10,000 nt of DNA, from assembly GCA_020216925.1 (NCBI GenBank), contig JAIWOL010000026.1:1-10000 (forward strand), given 5' to 3'. This DNA comes from Thiobacillus sp. (GTDB taxonomy: Bacteria > Pseudomonadota > Gammaproteobacteria > Burkholderiales > Thiobacillaceae). The notes under the pieces were generated by a model. That model was given only the letters and a program-made list of their open reading frames with translations, had not been told where the DNA came from and searched no databases. Positions 1-6,464 of this stretch are shown piece by piece. The translations under genes and the position numbers were made by a program. The first letter of the stretch is position 1. The number at the start of each line of letters is the position of its first letter.

Positions 1-1053
1 CTGCGCAGCACGCCGTCGGGCGCCTTCGGCTCCTGCCGCTTCAAGCTGAAGTCGCTGGAAGCCAACAAGCGCGAATACGAGCGCCTGATCGAGGTGTTCA
101 AGGCGCACAACATCGGCTACTTCTTCTACAACGGCGGCGGCGACTCGGCCGACACCTGTTTCAAGGTGTCGCAGCTTTCCGAAGCGATGGGCTATCCGAT
201 CCAGGCGATTCACGTGCCCAAGACCGTCGACAACGACCTGCCGATCACCGACTGCTGCCCCGGCTTCGGCTCGGTCGCCAAGTACATCGCCGTCTCCACG
301 CTGGAAGCCAGCTTCGATGTGCGCTCGATGGCCAAGACCTCGACCAAGGTCTTCGTCATCGAAGTCATGGGCCGCCACGCCGGCTGGATTGCCGCCGCCG
401 GCGGTCTGGTCGAGGACCACGGCATCCCGGTCGTGATCCTGTTTCCCGAAATCGAATTCGACCAGAAGAAATTCCTCGCCGTGGTCGACAGAAAGGTCAA
501 GGAATTCGGCTTCTGCACCGTGGTTGTATCCGAAGGCTGCCATTATCCCGATGGCAAATTCCTCGCCGAGCAGGGCACGCGCGACGCCTTCGGCCACGCC
601 CAGCTCGGCGGCGCCGCGCCGGTGGTCGCCAACATGATCAAGGACGCGCTCGGCCACAAGTTCCACTGGGCTGTCGCCGACTACCTGCAGCGCGCCGCGC
701 GTCACATCGCTTCCAAAACCGATGTGAAGCAGGCCTACGAGCTCGGCAAGAAGGCCGTCGAGCTGGCGATCAAGGGCCACAACTCGGTGATGCCGACGGT
801 CGACCGCATTTCCGATGTCCCCTACAAGTACAGGATCGGCATGGCGCCGCTGTCGAAAGTGGCCAACGTCGAGAAGTTCATGCCGCGCGACTTCATCAGC
901 AAGGACGGCTTCGGCATCACGCCCAAGTGCAAGCGCTATCTCACGCCGCTGATCCAGGGCGAGGATTATCCGAAGTACAAGGACGGCCTGCCGGTGTACG
1001 TGACGCTGAAGAACGTGGCCGTCGCAAAGAAGCTGCCCGCGTTCGAGCTCTGA
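1..1053 (+). CDS. pfp: Pyrophosphate-dependent 6-phosphofructokinase (3' part)
   Basis: This is the C-terminal 350 residues of a phosphofructokinase. The reading frame is open from the first base, so the true start lies upstream and roughly 50-80 residues are missing (family usually about 400-430). The enzyme reversibly phosphorylates fructose 6-phosphate with PPi in the cytoplasm and so serves both glycolysis and gluconeogenesis. Visible signatures are the phosphate-donor loop GGGDSADT (133-156), PKTVDND (217-237) and MGRHAGW (367-387). The Lys in PKTVDND, where ATP-dependent enzymes have Gly (PGTIDND), and the Asp of GGGDS, where ATP enzymes have Gly (GGDGS), both indicate PPi as donor. The third residue of the loop is Gly, where many relatives have Asp or Asn. 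The GTG at 94 is only an internal valine codon. The next gene, hppA, makes or uses PPi at the membrane, which supports the call. Some PPi-type enzymes also accept sedoheptulose 7-phosphate; that cannot be read from the sequence. Confidence 0.93.
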   Translation: MRSTPSGAFGSCRFKLKSLEANKREYERLIEVFKAHNIGYFFYNGGGDSADTCFKVSQLSEAMGYPIQAIHVPKTVDNDLPITDCCPGFGSVAKYIAVSTLEASFDVRSMAKTSTKVFVIEVMGRHAGWIAAAGGLVEDHGIPVVILFPEIEFDQKKFLAVVDRKVKEFGFCTVVVSEGCHYPDGKFLAEQGTRDAFGHAQLGGAAPVVANMIKDALGHKFHWAVADYLQRAARHIASKTDVKQAYELGKKAVELAIKGHNSVMPTVDRISDVPYKYRIGMAPLSKVANVEKFMPRDFISKDGFGITPKCKRYLTPLIQGEDYPKYKDGLPVYVTLKNVAVAKKLPAFEL

Positions 1054-1232
1054 GTGTCGGCGGGGTGCGTGAGTGGAACAGGGCGACTGCCGCTGCACCG
1101 TCACTGCGCAGCGCCCGATCCTCCCCACGGCCTGCACGCATGGCGCCAGACAGAACCAGGCATGCCTGCCCCGTTGCAGCGGGACTGGCGGCCGCGCGCC
1201 CGGTGCAATATGCCTGGTGACGGGAGGCAAGC
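1054..1232. other. Non-coding spacer between pfp and hppA
   Basis: This GC-rich stretch between the pfp stop and the terminator stem shows no credible gene. Short open frames run through it, but none has a ribosome binding site or recognisable protein. It contains a perfect 12-base palindrome, CAGGCATGCCTG (1157-1168), and a small possible hairpin, TGCCT (1211-1215) with AGGCA (1225-1229), just before the terminator. It probably forms the 3' untranslated region of the pfp transcript. A small RNA ending at the terminator is possible but unsupported. Confidence 0.6.
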
Positions 1233-1259
1233 AAACGGCAGCCTCGGTTGCCGTTTTTT
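1233..1259 (+). terminator. Intrinsic terminator after pfp
   Basis: An 8-base perfect stem, AAACGGCA (1233-1240) with TGCCGTTT (1249-1256), encloses an 8-base loop. The T-run 1254-1259 partly overlaps the 3' arm. This is a textbook Rho-independent terminator and should end the pfp transcript about 200 bases after its stop codon. Its 3' arm also contains a candidate -35 box for hppA. Confidence 0.85.
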
Positions 1260-1276
1260 CGTTCAATCGATATAAA
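1248..1276 (+). promoter_or_regulatory. Candidate sigma70 promoter of hppA
   Basis: A -35 box TTGCCG (1248-1253, four of six consensus bases) and a -10 box TATAAA (1271-1276, five of six) are separated by exactly 17 bases. Transcription would start near 1283, giving a leader of about 19 bases that carries the strong AGGAGG at 1290-1295. The -35 box lies in the 3' arm of the upstream terminator and the spacer includes its T-tract. The spacing and the short AT-rich stretch in GC-rich DNA make this convincing, but it is unproven. Confidence 0.6.
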
Positions 1277-1301
1277 TAAATCAATCAGAAGGAGGGGTCG
1301 C

Positions 1302-3338
1302 ATGGATATGCCTATGCTGGGAATACTCGCCTGTGCGGTGGTGGCGATTCTGTATGGTGTGGTATCGATCGGCTGGATCATGAAGCTTCCTGCCGGCAAT
1401 GCGCGAATGCAGGAAATCGCACTTGCCGTGCAACAGGGGGCACAGGCCTATCTGAACAGGCAATACACGACCATCGGTATGGTCGGCGTGGTGCTGTTCG
1501 TCGCACTGTGGCTGGCGCTTGGAAGCTACACGGCGATTGGCTTCCTGATTGGCGCGGTGCTGTCGGGCGCGGCCGGCTATATCGGCATGAACGTCTCGGT
1601 GCGGGCCAACGTGCGCACCGCGCAGGCAGCAAGCAACGGCCTCAATGCGGCGCTCAACGTGGCTTTCAAGGGTGGGGCCATCACCGGGATGCTGGTGGTC
1701 GGCCTTGGTTTGCTCGGCGTGGCAGGGTACTACGCCGTCCTGACGCAGATGGGTTCGACGCCTGAAGACGCAATCCACGCGCTGGTCGGGCTGGGGTTTG
1801 GCGGTTCCCTGATCTCGATTTTCGCCCGTCTCGGGGGCGGTATTTTCACCAAGGGGGCGGACGTGGGGGCGGACCTGGTCGGCAAGGTCGAAGCCGGCAT
1901 TCCCGAGGACGATCCTCGCAATCCTGCGGTCATCGCCGATAACGTGGGCGACAACGTGGGCGACTGCGCCGGCATGGCTGCCGACCTGTTCGAAACCTAC
2001 GCGGTCACGCTCATCGCCACCATGCTGCTGGGCGCGCTGATGTTTGCGGGCGACGCAGCCGTGATCTACCCGATGGCGCTGGGGGCGGTGTCGATCATTG
2101 CCTCCATTGTGGGAAGTTTCTTCGTCAAGGCCCGTCAGGGCGGCAAGATCATGAATGCGCTGTATCGCGGTCTGGCGGTGGCGGGCGGTTTGAGTCTGCT
2201 TGCGTTCTACCCGGTGACCACGATGCTCGTTGGTGACGGGCTCGCCCTGGCGGACGGCAATACGGTTTCCGCGATGAATCTCTATGGGGCGGCGCTGATC
2301 GGTCTGCTGCTCACCGCCGCGATGGTGGTCATCACCGAGTACTACACGGCCACCGAATACAAACCCGTGCGGCACATCGCGCAGGCATCCACCACCGGCC
2401 ACGGCACCAACATCATCGCGGGTCTGGGTGTGTCGATGAAATCGACCGCCGCCCCCGTGCTTGCCGTGTGCGCCGCCATCTGGGCCGCGCATACGCTGGC
2501 GGGGCTGTACGGTATTGCCATTGCCGCCACCGCCATGCTTTCAATGACCGGCATCATCGTTGCGCTCGACGCCTACGGCCCGATCACCGACAACGCCGGC
2601 GGCATTGCAGAGATGGCCGAACTGCCGGGCAGCATCCGCGACATCACCGACCCGCTCGATGCCGTCGGCAACACCACCAAGGCCGTGACGAAAGGCTATG
2701 CGATTGGCTCTGCGGGCCTGGCCGCACTGGTGCTGTTTGCCGACTACACGCACGCGCTCGAAAAGGTTGTGGGCGGAACGACGATGTTCGATCTGTCGAA
2801 TCACATGGTCATCATCGGTCTGCTCATCGGCGGCATGGTGCCCTATCTGTTCGGTGCGATGGGCATGGAAGCCGTTGGCCGTGCCGCAGGCTCGGTGGTG
2901 GTGGAAGTGCGTCGCCAATTCAGGGAAATCCCCGGCATCATGGCGGGGACGGCCAAACCCGATTATTCCCGGGCAGTGGACATGCTCACCCGCGCTGCAA
3001 TCAAGGAAATGATCGTGCCATCCCTGCTGCCGGTGCTGGTGCCCATCCTGGTCGGGGTTTTCCTCGGCCCGCAGGCGCTGGGTGGCCTGCTTCTCGGCAC
3101 CATCGTCACCGGCATCTTCGTGGCGATCTCGATGACCACCGGCGGCGGCGCCTGGGACAACGCCAAGAAATACATCGAGGAAGGCCATCACGGCGGCAAG
3201 GGATCCGACGCCCACAAGGCCGCGGTCACCGGAGACACCGTGGGCGATCCCTACAAGGACACGGCCGGTCCCGCAGTGAACCCGTTGATCAAGATCATCA
3301 ATATCGTTGCGCTGTTGATCGTGCCCCTGATTGCATGA
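1302..3338 (+). CDS. hppA: K+-independent proton-translocating membrane pyrophosphatase
   Basis: This 678-residue integral membrane protein hydrolyses PPi and pumps H+ across the cytoplasmic membrane; the family can also run in reverse to make PPi. Family signatures are intact: [11 protein letters not shown] (187-197), the Asp-rich segment with D213, D217, D221 and D228, TDN near 429-431, [10 protein letters not shown] (614-623) and [10 protein letters not shown] (644-653). The GNTTKAVT motif carries Lys460 and Thr463, the pair that marks the K+-independent subfamily; K+-dependent enzymes have Ala and Gly there. All characterised K+-independent members pump protons, so Na+ transport is unlikely. 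Length is normal for the family (about 680, some 16 helices). The ATG at 1302 was chosen because AGGAGG lies 6 bases upstream; the frame stays open further upstream, but only through the terminator. pfp precedes it and a DUF2892 gene follows 61 bases later without an obvious terminator, so those last two are probably cotranscribed. Confidence 0.97.
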   Translation: MDMPMLGILACAVVAILYGVVSIGWIMKLPAGNARMQEIALAVQQGAQAYLNRQYTTIGMVGVVLFVALWLALGSYTAIGFLIGAVLSGAAGYIGMNVSVRANVRTAQAASNGLNAALNVAFKGGAITGMLVVGLGLLGVAGYYAVLTQMGSTPEDAIHALVGLGFGGSLISIFARLGGGIFTKGADVGADLVGKVEAGIPEDDPRNPAVIADNVGDNVGDCAGMAADLFETYAVTLIATMLLGALMFAGDAAVIYPMALGAVSIIASIVGSFFVKARQGGKIMNALYRGLAVAGGLSLLAFYPVTTMLVGDGLALADGNTVSAMNLYGAALIGLLLTAAMVVITEYYTATEYKPVRHIAQASTTGHGTNIIAGLGVSMKSTAAPVLAVCAAIWAAHTLAGLYGIAIAATAMLSMTGIIVALDAYGPITDNAGGIAEMAELPGSIRDITDPLDAVGNTTKAVTKGYAIGSAGLAALVLFADYTHALEKVVGGTTMFDLSNHMVIIGLLIGGMVPYLFGAMGMEAVGRAAGSVVVEVRRQFREIPGIMAGTAKPDYSRAVDMLTRAAIKEMIVPSLLPVLVPILVGVFLGPQALGGLLLGTIVTGIFVAISMTTGGGAWDNAKKYIEEGHHGGKGSDAHKAAVTGDTVGDPYKDTAGPAVNPLIKIINIVALLIVPLIA

Positions 3339-3386
3339 ACAAAATGCGCTAAGCTTGGGGCGGGTTTCATTTCATCTCATGTGAAC

Positions 3387-3392
3387 AGGAGG
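3387..3392 (+). promoter_or_regulatory. Strong ribosome binding site of the DUF2892 gene
   Basis: A perfect AGGAGG sits 7 bases before the ATG at 3400. It fixes the start of this short reading frame and supports that the gene is really translated. Confidence 0.85.
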
Positions 3393-3399
3393 CGTAATC

Positions 3400-3606
3400 A
3401 TGGCTAAAAACGTAGGTGGCGCAGATCGAATCATCCGTCTGGTGGCAGGCGTCGGCCTGATTGCCTATGCCATGTCCAACTTGCCGGGGGCGGAGGACTG
3501 GATGGTGCCTGCCGGCATAGTCGGCTTCGTGCTGCTGCTCACCGGGATCATCGGCTGGTGTCCGGCTTACCTGCCGTTCGGCATCAAGACCTGCAAGACC
3601 AAATAA
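3400..3606 (+). CDS. Small DUF2892 (YgaP-type) membrane protein
   Basis: This 68-residue protein has two predicted membrane helices (about 11-28 and 34-52). Its layout matches DUF2892, the membrane domain also found fused to rhodanese in YgaP: an N-terminal NVGGADRIIRL segment, a short loop and a C-terminal tail WCPAYLPFGIKTCKTK. The tail has Cys54 and Cys65, where family members typically keep two cysteines. No rhodanese domain is attached here. Function is unknown; a role near sulfur or thiol chemistry is sometimes inferred from YgaP but is not shown by this sequence. A perfect AGGAGG supports the start. The gene lies 61 bases after hppA and is followed by a strong terminator, so hppA and this gene likely form one transcription unit, although a separate weak promoter cannot be excluded. 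Confidence 0.85.
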   Translation: MAKNVGGADRIIRLVAGVGLIAYAMSNLPGAEDWMVPAGIVGFVLLLTGIIGWCPAYLPFGIKTCKTK

Positions 3607-3634
3607 ACTTTTGCCCGCTGTGCTGGTCTGTAAC

Positions 3635-3660
3635 GTGCGCCCACCGGGCGCACTTTTTTT
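3635..3660 (+). terminator. Strong intrinsic terminator before lolA
   Basis: An 8-base perfect GC-rich stem, GTGCGCCC (3635-3642) with GGGCGCAC (3646-3653), has a 3-base loop and is followed by seven T (3654-3660). It closes the hppA-DUF2892 unit. It ends only 9 bases before the lolA start codon, so any transcript reaching lolA from upstream must pass through it. Confidence 0.9.
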
Positions 3661-3669
3661 GGAAATCTC

Positions 3670-4278
3670 ATGCGATTCGTTTCGGTTCTCCTGATTTTCT
3701 TTTTGGGCGGTGCGGCCAACGCAGGCGGAATCGATCGCCTCAAGGCCTTCATTGCAGGCGCAAAAACCGCAGAAGCCGATTTTAGCCAGACCGTCACAGA
3801 CAAGAGCGGGCGCATCACCCAGCAAGCCAGCGGCAAGATGGCTTTCGCCCGGCCCGGGAAATTTCGCTGGGACTACACCACACCGTATACCCAGGTCATC
3901 GTCGGCGACGGCACGAAACTCTGGCTCTACGATGCGGATCTAGACCAGGTCACCGTCAAGCCGCTGGGCGAGATCGTGGCCGGTACGCCAGCGGCGCTGC
4001 TGGCAGGCGACAACGCCATCGAGAAATACTTCAATCTCAGGGATGCGGGGACATCGGCCGGCCTGGAGTGGCTTGAGGCGACGCCGAGAAACAAGGACAC
4101 GACATTCGAGCGCATCCGCATGGGATTCCGTGGCGATACCCTTGCGCAGATGGAACTGCTGGACCAGTTCGGTCAGCGCACCACGCTCAGGCTGACGCAG
4201 TTTGCACGCAATCCGGTTCTACCTGCGTCACGTTTCAGGTTCGCGCCGCCCAAAAGCGCGGATGTGATCGGAGAGTGA
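3670..4278 (+). CDS. lolA: Outer-membrane lipoprotein carrier protein LolA
   Basis: LolA is the periplasmic chaperone that takes outer-membrane lipoproteins from the LolCDE ABC complex and hands them to LolB. The 202-residue product is typical in length. It begins with a clear Sec signal peptide ([18 protein letters not shown], cleavage likely after residue 18). The mature part shows the family pattern: an ADFSQTV segment (36-42), [16 protein letters not shown] (54-69) and [11 protein letters not shown] (84-94). Arg61 aligns with Arg43 of mature E. coli LolA, a residue needed for transfer to LolB. The start is set by the signal peptide; the ribosome binding site is weak (GGAAA at 3661-3665) and lies directly after the terminator T-tract. 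rarA follows 48 bases downstream, as in E. coli and many relatives. I found no convincing promoter in the 63 bases upstream. Confidence 0.93.
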   Translation: MRFVSVLLIFFLGGAANAGGIDRLKAFIAGAKTAEADFSQTVTDKSGRITQQASGKMAFARPGKFRWDYTTPYTQVIVGDGTKLWLYDADLDQVTVKPLGEIVAGTPAALLAGDNAIEKYFNLRDAGTSAGLEWLEATPRNKDTTFERIRMGFRGDTLAQMELLDQFGQRTTLRLTQFARNPVLPASRFRFAPPKSADVIGE

Positions 4279-4310
4279 CGGGCCGGGCGGAATTTTCGCG
4301 TCTGCCGGCC

Positions 4311-4319
4311 TGGGATAAT
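4311..4319 (+). promoter_or_regulatory. Extended -10 promoter of rarA
   Basis: TGG followed by GATAAT (4314-4319, five of six consensus bases) forms an extended -10 element. No good -35 box lies 16-18 bases upstream (the sequence there is AATTTT), which extended -10 promoters tolerate. The expected transcription start, about 7 bases past the box, falls at 4326-4327, on the rarA start codon. Confidence 0.55.
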
Positions 4320-4326
4320 CGCTGTC

Positions 4327-5661
4327 ATGTGCCCCCAGGATCTCTTCGCCCCTGATCCCGCGCCCTCGCAAGAAACGTCCGGCCCTCGCCCGCCGCTGGC
4401 GGAAAGCCTGCGTCCGCAAACCCTGAACGATGTCGTCGGCCAGGGACACCTGCTGGGCCCCGGCAAACCGCTGCGGCTGGCTTTCGACTCCGGCAAGCCG
4501 CATTCGATGATCCTGTGGGGTCCGCCGGGTGTCGGCAAAACCACGCTGGCGCGCCTGACGGCCCGGGCATTCGACGCTGATTTCATTGCCTTGTCTGCCG
4601 TGCTGTCCGGCGTCAAGGACATCCGCGAGGCGGTCGACCGCGCACGCATGAACCAGCGCACCGCTTGCAGCACCATCCTGTTCGTCGACGAGGTGCATCG
4701 CTTCAACAAATCGCAGCAGGACGCTTTCCTGCCGCACGTCGAGTCCGGGCTCTTCACCTTCATCGGCGCGACCACCGAGAATCCCTCGTTCGAAGTGGTG
4801 GGGGCCTTGCTGTCGCGGGCCCAGGTTTACGTGCTGAAATCGCTGACGGAAGAAGATCTGATCCGGTTGATGCAGCGGGCGCTGCAAAAACTTCCCGGCC
4901 TGAGACTGGCGTCCGGGGTGGACGCCCTGCTGGCAGGCCACGCAGACGGCGATGCCCGCAAGCTCCTGAACCTGCTGGAGCAGCTGCATACGGCAGCGCG
5001 CACGGCGGCAGTCGAAACTGTCGATGCCGCCTTTGTCGAAAATGCGCTTGCGCAGTCGCTGCGCCGCTTCGACAAAGGCGGTGAAGCGTTCTATGACCAG
5101 ATTTCCGCGCTGCACAAGAGCGTGCGCGGCAGCGATCCCGATGCGGCGCTCTACTGGCTGGTGCGCATGTTCGACGGCGGGGCCGACCCGCGTTATCTGG
5201 GCCGGCGCCTCGTGCGCATGGCCAGTGAAGACATTGGCCTGGCCGACCCGCGTGCCTTGCGTCTTGCATTGGACGCGGTTGAAACCTATGAACGCCTGGG
5301 CAGCCCGGAAGGGGAACTGGCGCTCGCCCAGGCCTGCCTCTATCTTGCCTGTGCGCCCAAGAGCAACGCCGCCTATGTGGCCTACAACGCGGCCCGCGCG
5401 TTTGTGCAGAGCCATCCATCGAACGAGGTGCCGATGCATCTGCGCAATGCCCCGACCCGCCTCATGAAAACGCTCGGATACGGGCGTGCGTATCGCTATG
5501 CGCACGACGAACCGGAAGCCTACGCGGCAGGAGAGCGGTATTTTCCTGAAGACGTGACGCCGCAGCGGTTTTACCTGCCCACCCCGCGCGGACTGGAAGC
5601 CAGAATCGCCGAAAGACTGGCATATTTGCGTCAGCTCGACGACGCCGCGGACAAGGACTGA
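4327..5661 (+). CDS. rarA: Replication-associated recombination protein A (RarA/MgsA, AAA+ ATPase)
   Basis: RarA is a cytoplasmic AAA+ ATPase related to clamp loaders and RuvB that acts at stalled replication forks and gaps; eukaryotic relatives are WRNIP1/Mgs1. The 444 residues match the usual length. Walker A is GPPGVGKT (65-72), Walker B is ILFVDEVHRF (about 117-126, D121 and E122), sensor 1 is FIGATTENPSF (145-155), and an arginine follows in ALLSRAQVY. The C-terminal tetramerisation region contains the family segment RYLGRRLVRMASEDIGLADP (289-308). The ATG at 4327 is supported by the N-terminal QDLFAPDPAP then PLAESLRPQTL, which resembles other RarA N-termini, but no Shine-Dalgarno sequence precedes it. 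It follows lolA, an arrangement shared with E. coli; the serS gene that often comes next is absent and the gene runs convergently into a membrane-protein gene 17 bases away. Confidence 0.95.
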   Translation: MCPQDLFAPDPAPSQETSGPRPPLAESLRPQTLNDVVGQGHLLGPGKPLRLAFDSGKPHSMILWGPPGVGKTTLARLTARAFDADFIALSAVLSGVKDIREAVDRARMNQRTACSTILFVDEVHRFNKSQQDAFLPHVESGLFTFIGATTENPSFEVVGALLSRAQVYVLKSLTEEDLIRLMQRALQKLPGLRLASGVDALLAGHADGDARKLLNLLEQLHTAARTAAVETVDAAFVENALAQSLRRFDKGGEAFYDQISALHKSVRGSDPDAALYWLVRMFDGGADPRYLGRRLVRMASEDIGLADPRALRLALDAVETYERLGSPEGELALAQACLYLACAPKSNAAYVAYNAARAFVQSHPSNEVPMHLRNAPTRLMKTLGYGRAYRYAHDEPEAYAAGERYFPEDVTPQRFYLPTPRGLEARIAERLAYLRQLDDAADKD

Positions 5662-5678
5662 ACCCGTCCGCCAGCGGC

Positions 5679-6344
5679 CTATTTCTCGGTCAGTTTCTTG
5701 ATGACGCCCGCCGCCCATTCACGGCCGCCCAGTCCAAAGGCCAGCGCGAAGGCGAGGCCAATGGCGCCGAAGCCGATCTGGAAGGCGGCGGTGAGCAGGC
5801 CGGTGCCGATATTGAGCTGTTCCAGCGCAACAAAGACCACGAAGACAATCACCCCATACTCGGAAAGTGTGCTCAGGGTCAGCGCACCCTGCACCCCCAT
5901 GTTGTTGAGATAGGCAAACATCATGCGGTTGATGAAGCGCGCCACCAGCACGCCGAACACCAGCACCAGGATGGCGACGATGAGGTTGGGGATGTAGAGC
6001 ACGACCTTGTTGAAAAGATCGGCCACCATGTGCAGGCCGAGGCTGTTGGCCACCACCACCACCACAATGAAGATGACGATCCAGTAGGCCAGCTTGGCAA
6101 GAATCCTCGACAGGCTGAGATCCAGATTGCCTTGCTTGAGGAAGGCCTCGATACCGGTTTTCTGGGCAAGCGTATCGAATTTCAGCACGTCCAGCATTTT
6201 CATCACGCCGGTGCGCACCAGGTTGGCAAACAGCCAGCCCAGAAACAGCAGCACAAGCGCTGCGATCAGTTGGGGAACAAAACCCGCCAGCTGGGTCCAG
6301 AAGGCGGTGAAAGAAGCGACGAACACGTCCAATTGCTGTTGCAT
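5679..6344 (-). CDS. MscS-related membrane protein with TM-helix repeats, no beta domain
   Basis: This 221-residue protein has five predicted membrane helices (about 22-42, 84-105, 114-140, 158-178, 186-206). Two segments resemble each other: PQLIAALVLLFLGWLFANLV (24-43) and PNLIVAILVLVFGVLVARFI (119-138). This is the pattern of the conserved TM-helix repeat family (PF05552, CmpX-like), usually annotated as mechanosensitive channel family. The last helix ends in ALAFGLGGREWAAGVIKKL (200-218), like the end of the pore helix of MscS. The cytoplasmic beta and alpha-beta domains of true MscS are missing, so gating by tension is a guess; a structural or stress role in the inner membrane is equally possible. 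AAGGAG lies 6 bases before the ATG, and a perfect TATAAT lies about 70 bases upstream, so it is probably transcribed alone. It converges with rarA. Confidence 0.8.
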   Translation of the reverse strand: MQQQLDVFVASFTAFWTQLAGFVPQLIAALVLLFLGWLFANLVRTGVMKMLDVLKFDTLAQKTGIEAFLKQGNLDLSLSRILAKLAYWIVIFIVVVVVANSLGLHMVADLFNKVVLYIPNLIVAILVLVFGVLVARFINRMMFAYLNNMGVQGALTLSTLSEYGVIVFVVFVALEQLNIGTGLLTAAFQIGFGAIGLAFALAFGLGGREWAAGVIKKLTEK

Positions 6345-6412
6345 GGTGAGCTCCTTGGGTTGCGGGTTCGGGAGATACGGAAGCAGGCCTGGTATTGTTA
6401 TGGGGCCCCCAC

Positions 6413-6418
6413 ATTATA
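6413..6418 (-). promoter_or_regulatory. -10 box of the MscS-related gene
   Basis: On the minus strand a perfect TATAAT reads from 6418 to 6413 in otherwise GC-rich spacer. No good -35 match is visible 16-18 bases upstream. The start would fall near 6406, inside the inverted repeat TGGGG-C-CCCCA (6401-6411), leaving a leader of about 60 bases before the ATG at 6344. Confidence 0.5.
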
Positions 6419-6432
6419 AACGCGGCAAATTG

Positions 6433-6461
6433 GCAGGGTAGGCCGTGTGGCGCCGCCCTGC
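6433..6461 (-). terminator. Possible terminator hairpin after prmB
   Basis: Immediately after the prmB stop, GCAGGG (6433-6438) and CCCTGC (6456-6461) pair, with an inner GGC (6441-6443) and GCC (6452-6454). Only three T follow on the minus strand, so it is a weak intrinsic terminator at best, or a stabilising 3' hairpin. It lies just upstream of the -10 box of the next gene. Confidence 0.35.
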
Positions 6462-6464
6462 GGT

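Noticed and set aside
94..1053. GTG at 94 as the start of the phosphofructokinase
   Set aside because: The frame is open to base 1 and the upstream residues (SGAFGSCRFKL and onward) continue the protein; the gene is cut by the window edge.
1248..1301. N-terminal extension of HppA from a TTG at 1248
   Set aside because: The extension reads through the terminator and leader; the ATG at 1302 has an AGGAGG at ideal spacing and gives the normal family length.
1281..2492. Long open frame (403 codons) antisense to hppA
   Set aside because: It lies wholly opposite a confidently identified gene, its product is rich in His, Arg and Gln with no recognisable domain, and such frames are expected opposite GC-rich genes.
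4228..5718. Long open frame (496 codons) antisense to rarA
   Set aside because: Entirely a mirror of rarA coding sequence; no ribosome site or known protein pattern.
6044..6063. CAC trinucleotide run resembling a microsatellite
   Set aside because: On the coding (minus) strand it is a run of valine codons inside a membrane helix of the MscS-like protein, so coding explains it.
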